64,000 nt of DNA from assembly GCF_018873765.1 (NCBI RefSeq), contig NC_057918.1, positions 62,808,871-62,872,870 on the forward strand. Direction: 5' to 3'. A model generated the notes under the pieces. The model ran no database searches and was not told the origin of the DNA. It saw only the letters and a list, made by a program, of their open reading frames with translations. Source of the DNA: Telopea speciosissima (lineage: Eukaryota > Streptophyta > Magnoliopsida > Proteales > Proteaceae). The position numbers were made by a program, and so were the translations under genes. Positions 11,271-21,095 of this stretch are shown here, in pieces (the first letter of the stretch is position 1; every line of letters begins with the position of its first letter).

Positions 11271-12199
11271 ATGTCCAGAGAAAGGTAATTAGAAATAAGA
11301 AAACCAATGAATCAAAAACTTTTCACTGATTCTCTCGGCATATGCATTAAAACCCTAACCCTAACTGCACAAAGAAACACAAAAATCACTTCATTTATCG
11401 AGGAATTAATTAATTGATTAATTAAATTTCCTTAGTGATTATTGGTTTTTATTCTTCTTTTGTCTCATATTTTCAGAGAGAGATTTGATGAGATAGGTAA
11501 GAAGATCACGAGAGAAGCAGATGCATCAGTTCAGATGGGTAGAAGAAACTTATTGGGACCTCTTGGTACCCTTAATACCATTACACCTTGTGCTGCTTGT
11601 AAGCTTCTAAGGCGAAGGTGTGCTCAAGAATGCCCTTTCTCTCCTTACTTCTCACCTCACGAACCCCAGAAGTTTGCTTCTGTTCATAAAGTCTTTGGTG
11701 CAAGCAATGTCTCCAAGATGCTAATGGTGAGAAGACCCTAATTTTTTTTTTTTTTTAATTTAAAATAGATTGAGAGGGAAAGAAACCCATTTTTGGTTTT
11801 TTCATTAAATGGTTTGATCAATTAATCCAGGAAGTACCAGAAAGCCTAAGATCTGATGCAGCTAATAGTCTTGTTTATGAGGCGAACGTGAGGCTTAGAG
11901 ATCCAATTTATGGTTGCATGGGTGCAATCTCTGCCTTGCAACATCAAATTCATTCTTTACAGGCTGAGCTTAATGCAGTAAGAGCTGAGATAATGAAGTT
12001 TAGGGAAAATAGTAATAATCTCCTTTCATCATCACAAGCTGCTTTGCTTTCTTCCGGGGTAGTGTCAGTTGCTGTACCACCACCGCCGCCGCCACCTGCT
12101 ACTGCTACTGCTTCTACTTCTTCTACCATTTATACTCCTCCTTCTACCACCACAGACTATAGTTCCATTACCATTGAAAATATCTCCTATTTTGGCTAG
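11271..12199 (+). CDS. LBD15: LOB-domain transcription factor, LBD15-like
   Basis: Three coding exons: 11271-11284, 11477-11726 and 11831-12199, joined by GT-AG introns, giving 210 residues. The 14-nt first exon encodes MSRE plus part of Arg. It was chosen because the spliced N-terminus MSRERERFDEIGKK resembles Arabidopsis LBD15; a later in-frame Met would lose it. The LOB domain covers about residues 41-142. It has the CX2CX6CX3C block (C43, C46, C53, C57), the GAS block around 71-88 ending FGASNVSKML, and a leucine-zipper-like LX6LX3LX6I at about 125-142. A Pro/Ser/Thr-rich tail follows, ending ENISYFG. LBD proteins are plant-specific nuclear DNA-binding regulators of organ boundaries and vascular development; the orthology is inferred. 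No defects seen. Confidence 0.92.
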
Positions 12200-13096
12200 A
12201 ATTTATTGGTTTAAATTTCATTTTATATCTTTTTTATTTTTATTATTACAAAACTCTTTGGAAATAAGGGGGAAGAAAATATTGGATTGTCCATCTTCAA
12301 TCATGATTTGAAAAAAAAAAAACACAAAGTGTTAAAACTCTTAAGTCTTGATGGGTTTCTTTATTAATTTTACCTTTTTTGGTACTTTAAAAGCCCATCA
12401 AATTAAAAGAAAGTAAAAGGGGTTTCTTCTGTATTTTCTTAAACTTAAAAGCATATTTTCACCTTAGAAGCCCCTTCAGGGTCTCTTTGCCACTTTATTT
12501 ATTTTCTATTCTAATGATGAAGCAAAAGTAAAACCCTAGAAGAAGAACCAGTTAGAGCAGCAAAAATACAAGTAGTCCAAAATCAAACTATCATGCAGGA
12601 ACTGGTGGCAAGTTTGTTTTTCCGGCGATTCTACTCCGGCAGTTTTAGGGGCTACAGAGTATGGACAGGCTGAAGTCTTTGCACGTGCAGGTATCTGGTT
12701 GACTGAGCTGAGTTTTAGGGTTCCAGTGCTTGTTTTTCAGTGCCCTTAAAGCATCATTGAAGGAAGGGGAGGCAAAAGGTATGGTTTGTGATTCTTCTCC
12801 CATGTAGGTCAGAGAAACTTCTGAAAATTTATCTATTTGGTGATAATTTACTAGTGATAGGGGCTATGGTAAATGTCCAAAACCCCTCCATCTTTTGGCA
12901 AATTTCCTGTGCAAGTCCTTTCTTCTACTTGTAGGGATTTAGTGTCTCATATATTTGTTCACCCCAAGGGGGGAAATGAACCCAAATTACTAATGGTACC
13001 CGAGGGGAAAAAAAAAAAAAAAAATTTGGCAGCATTATTACCATATGTGTAACTTGACTGATATATATATAGTCCAACAATCTGGCCTGCTGTAAT
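12200..13096. other. Downstream flank of LBD gene, unassigned
   Basis: AT-rich sequence with several poly(A) or poly(T) runs (for example 12310-12321 and 13010-13024). It probably includes the 3' UTR of the LBD gene; no clear AATAAA signal could be assigned. No other gene seen. Confidence 0.4.
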
Positions 13097-13243
13097 CTTG
13101 GTTCTGATACCACTTGTTAGGGATTTAGATAGCCAGTCATTAAAGAGAGGATGCCCAAATACAAATACCTATTAGCCCACTCATATCCTTATTCATATCC
13201 GATGTGAGACTATTTTTTTCGCGTACCGCTTGAAACCCCAACA
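13097..13243 (-). mobile_element. Short LTR with adjacent primer-binding site (TRIM-like remnant)
   Basis: On the minus strand a 129-bp sequence (13243 to 13115) begins TGTTGGGGTTTC and ends CCCTAACA, with TG...CA ends. Two bases later comes TGGTATCAGAACCAAG (13112-13097), which closely resembles the initiator-methionine tRNA primer site TGGTATCAGAGC. The LTR contains 'gtctcacatcgg', common in short plant LTRs. No second LTR was found, so the element is truncated. The very short LTR suggests a terminal-repeat retrotransposon in miniature. Confidence 0.6.
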
Positions 13244-13386
13244 CTACATGCATAGCCCATTTAGAAAATAAAAAATATCCTAAGATAGTAGATGGAGACT
13301 CAAGTGCACTAGTTCTTGGGCAAGAAGATTGTGAAAATCCATTTTGCTTCTTTTAATTGTGTGAAGCTTTGGAAAACTATAAATTC

Positions 13387-13419
<33 letters not shown>

Positions 13420-14287
13420 GTAGAGAGAAGGTGAGAGATTATTGTACTGTACAGGTGGGTGGTCAATGATCTTGCCAGCTAGTTATACTTTGTAAATAAA
13501 TTGTTGAGTTTCCTTAGCGTGTAGAGTTCAACCTGAGAGGGAAAGGGGGAAAGAGATAGAAATCATAGGGAAGGGTGTATAATATATATCTATATATTTA
13601 ATTGTCTATATATTATATAATTTTTGAAGCCTATAGAGATGTGATAGAATTTGGTCTTCTGTCATGGTTGCTTCAAAGTGTGGCATCTTATCTTGACTTT
13701 TTCTCAATTTCCGCTAAGTTCTTCTATTGAAAAGGTATTCCTTGGAAGAATTCTAATGGTTTTTTTATTTTTTTGGCTTCCCCTCAAAATTTCCATTTTG
13801 TATATATGTATATATATATATATATTGAGAGAGAAGAGATAATACATCGTTCAAATTTCTAGAGATTGACAATGATAATTTATTACTATTAGCCTTAGAT
13901 GCTAGCGTCTGAAAAATATTGCAATTATTTTTGCTAGAAGATCATTTGTATTGAAAAAAAAATATAGACAAAATTATAAGAGAAAGGCTCAAAGGAGCCA
14001 ACACACACTACAAACTAGCCTGGAAAGACTTAACCACGTACCTTTGGCAATGCCATCAATGGAATAGACTAACCACCTACAACAACATAAAGAAACTAGT
14101 ACTGAATTCGAAATCTAGGCCTACATTGGCTTTCATCATTACAAAAAAATTACATGAGGAGCATAAACAGAAAGTTGAACTAAAACATGGAAGGAAGTCC
14201 AAGGCCATGGGTTCGTGGATGGCTCCTGAATTATATATCCTGTAAAACTTGAGAAACATTCCAAATATGAAGATTAGTTCATCCTCA
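13244..14287. other. Spacer with microsatellites
   Basis: AT-rich intergenic DNA with (GA)n at about 13386-13413 and (TA)n at about 13801-13825. No gene or RNA recognised. Confidence 0.5.
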
Positions 14288-14295
14288 GTTATAAG

Positions 14296-14565
14296 TAGGG
14301 CTGTAAACGGATCGGATTCGGCTCGGATAGTGCTATATCCGCATCCGCATCCGATTAGCTATCGGACGGATTCGGATAGTGCTAAACGAATACGGACACG
14401 GATACGGATCGGATATTTTATCCGTTTACATGTAAATATAGCTTTTCAGATAGCTATAGCCTATCCGTATCCGCATCCGTTTAGCTTTCGGACGGATTCG
14501 GATAATGCTAAACAGATACGGACACGGATACGGAAACTGATTTTGGCTATTCATTTACACCCCTA
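14296..14565. mobile_element. hAT-like MITE, 270 bp, perfect 8-bp target duplication
   Basis: Flanked on both sides by gttataag (14288-14295 and 14566-14573), a perfect 8-bp duplication. Termini are inverted: it starts 'tagggctgtaaacgg' and its end reads in reverse complement 'taggggtgtaaatga'. The interior repeats 'cggattcggatagtgctaaa' in two long similar halves. No transposase is encoded. Duplication size and termini fit the hAT superfamily. Confidence 0.88.
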
Positions 14566-14573
14566 GTTATAAG

Positions 14574-16193
14574 CTACTTTCTGTATAACTACTTTCTGGA
14601 GGCTTCTAGCCTCAGTCTCAAAAAAAAAAATTTGTTTGACAAAATGTTATCCAATTCTATTAGAACTAAAAAAAACCCTGATACAAAAGACCATAAACCC
14701 ATCCTGATGTGTTTAAGGAACTGTTAGAATGTCCTTCACATATTAAAATAGGATATGTTAGTTCTAGAAGATAGTCATCAAGCAAAGAGTAAGTAGAAAT
14801 ACTACATTGGTTTGTCAAAAGGGGCTTGTCCTCATATGAAAATGGAGATAGTCACATGTCAACGATCCATCGATTTATATTCTCCATAATCACCTAAAGA
14901 TTAGGAGTGGTATGCAACATAACAACCTGATTCCTGGGCCTCAAAATAAAATATAGGAGGGTTTGAATGACACATTTATAGGTGTAACCTTCTTTAACAA
15001 CGTAAGAAGACGACATAGTCATCGGGATAGGGGGTTCAATAATGGAGGGTCATTGACAGAATGGAATAGTCGTCATGCCCAAACCAGCTAAGATTGAGTC
15101 TGTCTTTGCCGGGGAAATAGAACAAATACCGGAATTGGACGACTACTCAATAGTTGGTATGGTTGGCCAGAGGAGAGGAGATAAGAACCCCATATAGTCT
15201 TTCCTTCTCTCACTTTGTGGCGGTGCATTTAGCAATGCCAGCCTCGTGAGGGCTGGCTGTATGGGGTCAGGTGTTGGCGAGGCTTGCTGGGCTCGCTTCT
15301 CATGAGATTGGGTGAGCGAATCGGAAAGGGGCACATAAACTGGGCAGGCAGGCTTTTGGGCACACGGAAAAGGGGAAGTGGATGGAGGGTACGTGCTTCT
15401 CAACCTCAGTTGGGGGTGGGGTCGCTATAGTGGCTAGGGTGAGTCTTCCTACACGGTTGGACGTCCGGCTCTAGAGGAAGTTGTGGGTGACTACATCTTT
15501 ATCTTATTCTTAAAAGATTTTTTTCTCATAGTGTAAAAGAGGGATTTTAATTTTAATTTTTAAATGACTTGTCATTATGTCATTGTCAAGAATTGTCATT
15601 GTCTCCCAGACTTTTCTGATACGCATGACTTATAGGTTTTATCTTAAAATGGAAAAAATGAGTTGAATTTAGAGAGTAAAAAACTAAAATTACTTATTAT
15701 CCGACAACTCAAGAGGTGTTAATAAGAAAATCCCTTTATAAATACATATATAAGCTCTCAGTCATTAACACTATATAATGGTAGTCTTGAGGAAATTTTA
15801 GGGCTTTAGGAGAGTCACCCTGACCCTTTTTGCATTGCTTCTTTCTATATCACATGAGAGATCTCATGGCCCCTTACATACTAAGTCTTCATTTATTTCC
15901 ATTGTGAGGTGATGAGTCTCAAAGTTTGCTCACTACGTTGCCACCACTTGTATCTACTAATAATAACATGCCTTTATGGTCATCTCATTATTAAAATTTA
16001 CAAATTGAAACATAGAAATTCTTACCTACTTGTTTCCTCCAATACTACAAAATAGAAGTATCACATGAATTCCAAACAAAATGAAACAGTTGACGAGTGG
16101 TTCTCAATATTAATCCAGCTTCTCAACCAGGCTAAGCTTCTATTAATTGTGTCATTCACCTTTACTAAGCCACTTCCATCGTTTTATTTATTG
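14574..16193. other. Unassigned spacer
   Basis: No recognisable gene or element ends. A GC-richer stretch at about 15130-15480 gives an 86-codon minus-strand ORF of no known family, judged to be chance. Confidence 0.4.
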
Positions 16194-16201
16194 TTTAACA
16201 C

Positions 16202-16698
16202 TCTGTTAGCAAAAACACATTTAAAACAGAGTTTTAAACACATTTTCATTTTTGACCGTTTTAAACACGTTTTACTCAAAATGGTAAACGACAAGCATTC
16301 TCATTTTAAAATACGTTTAAAACACGTTCCTGTTATGGTTTACTTAATTGAACATAACTCTCTCCTGAACTCTGATCGGCCTGATTCTTTCACCGACGTA
16401 AAAATGACTCGAAGGGATACATTTCTCATGATATTGATCACATTCAACTCAAGATCAATGCACATATACCAAAATTAGAAGCATGCATTTAAATAAAAAT
16501 TCCTCAATTTATATGAGAATAGTACCTTTTTTTTTTGTTATGTTTTTTTTGAAATCACCCGTACCTTCCGTTTTCCGTTTTTACTGTTCTTTGTTTTTTT
16601 GTCTGGTTTATTTGATCGTCCATTTGTAATTTTTTACCGTATAAAATCCGTACCATAAGACTCCGTTTTTTTACAGTTCCCGTTTTTGCTAACTATGA
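16202..16698. mobile_element. hAT-like MITE, 497 bp, perfect 8-bp target duplication
   Basis: Flanked by tttaacac at 16194-16201 and 16699-16706. The left end reads 'tctgttagcaaaaac' and the right end in reverse complement 'tcatagttagcaaaaac', so the termini share TTAGCAAAAAC with a 2-bp length difference. The interior is rich in 'gttttaaacacgttt' and 'ccgtttttac' motifs and has no transposase. A 137-codon ORF beginning upstream and running into it is fortuitous. Confidence 0.82.
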
Positions 16699-16706
16699 TT
16701 TAACAC

Positions 16707-17800
16707 AATAATTCATTGTCGGTGAGTTTTTAAGCACTACAATGGCAATCATAATAAGACATGCAAAGACAAGTAAGATGAGACTTATGATTCAGTTAGG
16801 TGATACCAAAAGATTCATTCCATTTACATGTACGTATTGGAAAAGGAAAGTTAATTAAAGACCCCGAATATTGGGTATCACCTCATTGAATGTTTGCTTA
16901 CAAGATAATTAATCTTCCTCGCTACTTGCAGTATGATATATGTATCAAACCTTGATAAAAACGCAAACTTTATTAGGATTTGAAACCAAGAAGTAAGCAT
17001 TCAGTATGGATGGGTTCCCAACCTAGTAAGCCCTCGTGTCGGGCTCCTCTGTAGTGCAATACAGCGTGTGGCGCACATCAGACGATCTGTAGTGCATGGA
17101 CACGTAGCCCAATAACCCTCATGCCAATAATAATTAATTACTAAACCAAAGAAGTTGACTACCGATTTCACTGTTGTCAGAAGTCTTGGGACCAAATATG
17201 TTAACCGAAAAATTTGCAGATTCGATAGTCCATCCATGTTTAGACTTTAGATTGAGTTTATCTTATTTCTTAGGTGGTCTTTAAGTTTTCTGTCCAGTTG
17301 CCTCATTTGACGGGTTTTTTTTATATTAAAAAAAAAAAAAAAAAAAACTATGAATCTTTGTTAGTATCAACCAATATAGGAAACTATACATTTCGTTCCC
17401 TTGTGTTAAATCACGTTTGAACTGTTTCTCTAATCTTATTCTTCTCTCAATAAGAGAGGCCCTATATATTTTAAATTAGAGGAGGAGTCCTATCTAATTA
17501 CAGAATCATAGAGATAAGAAGAGATAAGAGAGAATGTTGGAAGATTCAAAATGTGTTTGTCATACTCAATCATTGTCCTTACAACAAAAGGTCATTGTCT
17601 TTATTGATTATCTACCTTTATTTCAAATTCAATTTTCGTTTTCCTCCAATTTTGAGTTGCATTTGTAAAAGAATCAATGATGTTTAGTCTCACAATGGTT
17701 AACTTCAAGGATGTGAGCTTGTTTATAAGTTATTATAAGTCTTTAAGGGACATAGGGTTCTTTAGAGAGAAATGTACGTGTTTTCTCACTTGTGTGGGGG
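16707..17800. other. Unassigned spacer before the large retroelement
   Basis: AT-rich DNA with a poly(A) run at about 17329-17347. No gene, RNA or terminal-repeat structure recognised. Confidence 0.4.
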
Positions 17801-18810
17801 TGATGCAGCCAGCGTGGAAGGTGACAAGGTGGAAGCCGCAGCATCTGATGCAGCTAGATGGGCGGCTTGGGGTGAGGATTCGACTAGGTTCTCTCTTCAA
17901 GGAGAACTAATGCCGATGGTGAACAACAAAGAGAAGGAAAGGCAACTGAGCAAGCAATTCTTCAAGATTGCAGGGAAAGGTCTAAACGACCATTGAAGCT
18001 GTATTTATTTTTAACTTCTCTGCCTTACAATGCAGCATACTACAGCCTTTTATAGGCTAGAAATTATTCCCAAAACCCAATCTCGGTTCCCCTTAGATCC
18101 TATGGCCGAGATTAACTTACAACCACCATCTTCCTATAAAATCTTAAAATCCACCTACCTTCCTTCCAAGACACCCACCAACCTCCCTTCCAAGGCCTTT
18201 CCACGCATGGACTGTCCAAGTAAGGAATTTATTATTCTCAAGGAAGATCTCTAACGGCTAGTGCTGTGCTGTTGTTGGTGAGTCTCTAATGGCCCGGCCT
18301 GATCTCTCCTTAATACGGGCTGAACGTCTCAATATTTTTGGATGGTTATTTTGAGCATCTATAACATTGGCCATCTGCTCCGCAGGGTCATTCACTGCAT
18401 CAGCATCACAACCCAAGACCCTGCGGAGATCGGCCCGGATCAAAGAGAGACCCGACCAGCGTGGAGACCAATCTTCCCATGGATAGACAATGATCCATCT
18501 CCACTAATAAGGAAAGATTGATGTCCGTAAAAAGGATTGATTTTATTTTTAAATAAATCCCAACCTATTGGGCTGATTTCTGATTTGTAGCTTTCTTTTT
18601 TTCTTTTCTTTCTTGTAATTCTGGTCTATATGAAATGTACCAGGAGGGAAAGAAAGACAGATTTAGATATTGAATGAAATTGCTCTTTAGAGCTTGAAAC
18701 TCCATTAGAGTTTCTGCAAGTTTCTTCTTCTTTTTGTTCGATTAATCAACTCACTTGACACGCTCCTTGTGAACTTGATTCTCTGGATCCAAGCCTTCAC
18801 TAAGGCTACA
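17801..18810 (+). repeat. 5' LTR of the chromovirus (with nested solo LTR)
   Basis: Matches 46510-46950. Shared landmarks include 'tgatgcagc' at the start, 'aagaccctgcggagatcggc', 'atcttcccatggatagacaa', and 'aagccttcactaaggct' at the end. Without the nested insertion and its duplication (562 bp) it is about 448 bp. The start could be 17801 (TGATGCAG) or 17804 (TGCAGCC, which pairs with terminal GGCTGCA of the 3' copy). Confidence 0.82.
17846..18402 (+). mobile_element. Nested solo LTR, 557 bp
   Basis: Starts TGATGCAG and ends CTGCATCA, a perfect 8-bp inverted repeat with TG...CA ends. It is flanked by gcatc at 17841-17845 and 18403-18407, a perfect 5-bp duplication. It interrupts the chromovirus 5' LTR exactly where the 3' LTR (near 46550) is continuous. 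No internal coding region, so it is a solo LTR from unequal recombination. Its TGATGCAGC start resembles that of the host LTR, suggesting a related family. Confidence 0.85.
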
Positions 18811-18817
18811 CCATTTT

Positions 18818-18829
18818 TGGTATCAGAGC
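18818..18829 (+). other. Primer-binding site (initiator Met tRNA)
   Basis: TGGTATCAGAGC lies 7 nt after the presumed LTR end and is the standard plant retrotransposon primer site complementary to the 3' end of initiator-methionine tRNA. Confidence 0.85.
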
Positions 18830-18852
18830 TTTGGCGGAGAGCGAGAGATGGA

Positions 18853-21090
18853 ATGCCACCACGACAACGCGGAGGTCACGCCATCCCTGTTGAGGAAATT
18901 CATGCAAGAGACAAGGTCTTGCGCCCGCAGCAAGAAATTGCAGCCTTACGTCTTGAGAACGAAGCGTTGAAGAATGCCGTCCGACGTCCGATTCCGAGTG
19001 AGGAGTCGTCCGACCAGCACTCGTCTTCTTCTAATGACGCATCACCTGTGCGGGAGAGGAGGACTCACCACAACTGGTTTGCCCCTCAGGATCGGCGCGA
19101 GCCTGAATGGGACAAAAATGTCCGTCGCGACATTCCCGAATTCTCGGGCACAGCATCCCCTGATGAGATCGTCGACTGGTTAGCCTTAGTCAACGAGGTT
19201 TTTCAATACAAAGAGGTTCCTAAGCACCGACGCATTGGAATCATTGCCATGAGACTTCGTGGGAAGGCTGTTGCGTGGTGGAGGCGTGACAAACAGCTTC
19301 GTGCCAATGCTAGTAAGGCACCCATCACGCGTTGGAGTAAGATGGAAGAAAAAATTCGAAAGAATTTTCTTCCCCGCAGCTATCACTGAGATTTATACCA
19401 AAAGTTCCAACACTTGCAACAAGGAACTCGCACGGTGGAACAGTATACCTCTGATTTTAATGATTTGGTGGTTCGCAATAACATTACCGATTCGGAGGAG
19501 ATGCTCGTACATAAATATTTGGGGGGACTACAGCCCTACATCCAAAGTGTTCACAAAGTGCTCGACATTTGGGATCTCGGGGATGCACACCAGAGAGCCT
19601 TGAAGGTTGAACAGGCACGATCTAGGAAGTCCACTTTTCCAACTTTGAATCGGATTACCCCAACTTCAGGCGGTTCTAACAAGGGGGACGTGCTACCCCC
19701 CAAACTCAACAATCCCAACCGTCGAATCGTTCTGCCCCATCAGGGGGTACCAACCAAAACCCGATTCTTGGGCTGTGGTGTTATGCATGTGGAGAACTTG
19801 GACATCGTTCCAACAGCTGTCCCAAGAAGAAATCTAATGGGAAGGGCCTCTTGCTGGAATACGATTCCGAGGGCCATGAGGAGGAACCGTCCTATCATGA
19901 ATCAACTGGAGATCCACGGTATGATAGTGAAGGTGAGCATGTATTGCAGGCGGATTTCGGAGAATTGTTGATGATGCGTAAGATCTATCTAACGCCTAGA
20001 CAAGAGATCGGCAATCAGTGGCTGTGCAACAACATCTTTCACTCCGCTGATACTAGCTCAGGTAAGGTGTGCCAGTTGATTGTCGACTCAGGCTATTGTG
20101 AGAATGTGATCTCGGAAGAGGCGGTGCGCAAGCTGCAATTGGAACAACAGAACCACCCAATACCTTACAAAATGACCTGGCTACAGCATGGGATTGAGGT
20201 AATCGTCAACAAATGATGTCAGGTATCGTTATCCATCTCCAATACGTACTTTGACAAAGTTTGGTGTGGCATCCTTCCCATGGATACGAGTCATGTAATT
20301 CTGGGTCGTATGTGGCAGTTTGATAGGAAGACAATACATGATGGGTATAAGAATACCTATTCCTTTGAATATAATGGCAAGAAAATTGTTTTAGCCCCAT
20401 CTAAGGAGCCTCTTAAGACTCCAGTTGCCGAAAGTTCTAACTTATTGTCTCTAAAAGATTTATGTAGCATGACGAATGATACACAGGTGATCTATGTCTT
20501 ATTGAACAAATCTGACGAGGAGACATCTGCCTCACCAGTACCCGAGTCTGTTAGGCCATTGTTGAAGGAGTTCTGCAATCTGTTCCCTGTTGAGTTGCCA
20601 CAAGGCCTTCCACCCATGCGTGATATTCAGCATCAGATAGATCTAGTGCCTGGGGCGTCCCTCCCCAACTTGCCCCATTATCGCATGAGCCCCTCCAAGC
20701 ATGAGGAACTGCGGCGTCAAATTACAGAGTTGATGGAAAAGGGCTTCGTACGGGAGAGCATCAGCCCCTATGTAGTCCCAGCCCTACTTGTTCCCAAGAA
20801 GAATGGTGCCTGGCGCATGTGCATTGATAGTCGGGCGATAAATAAAATCACAATCAAATATCGCTTCCCGATTCCGAGGTTGGACGATTTACTGGACCAG
20901 CTTTCTGGTGCTACCATTTTTTCAAAGCTTGGTTTGAAGAGTGGTTATCACCAGATACGTATCCAGCCAAGGGACGAGTGGTAAACCGCTTTCAAGACAC
21001 GCGATGGGCTGTTTGAGTGGCTGGTCATGCCATTCGAGTTGTCAAACGCGCCATCCACCTTCATGCAGTACATGACTCAAATCTTGCGCC
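18853..21090 (+). pseudogene. Chromovirus gag, protease and 5' half of RT
   Basis: The ATG at 18853 begins MPPRQRGGHAIPVEE. Gag includes IPEFSGTASPDEIVDWL and AVAWWRR, typical of chromovirus capsid. A stop falls after KNFLPRSYH near 19387. After a frameshift between about 19640 and 19779, a zinc knuckle CYACGELGHRSNSC sits at 19779-19820. The protease site IVDSG is at 20085-20093 (DSG). RT begins around 20580 with [15 protein letters not shown] and includes [18 protein letters not shown]. The catalytic Asp of motif A is lost: [10 protein letters not shown] appears where family members have D. A stop follows ...IQPRDEW. The Tat-like element interrupts the frame after QILRPY at 21095. Confidence 0.88.
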
Positions 21091-21095
21091 CCTAT

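Noticed and set aside
12069..12311. Leu-rich 80-codon ORF over LBD exon 3
   Set aside because: Frame shadow of the Pro-rich LBD tail.
15143..15403. 86-codon minus-strand Pro/Ser-rich ORF
   Set aside because: No homologous motif, no splice context and no start context of note; likely chance in a GC-richer patch.
16065..16478. 137-codon ORF
   Set aside because: It crosses the left end of a MITE with perfect target duplications and has no recognisable domain.
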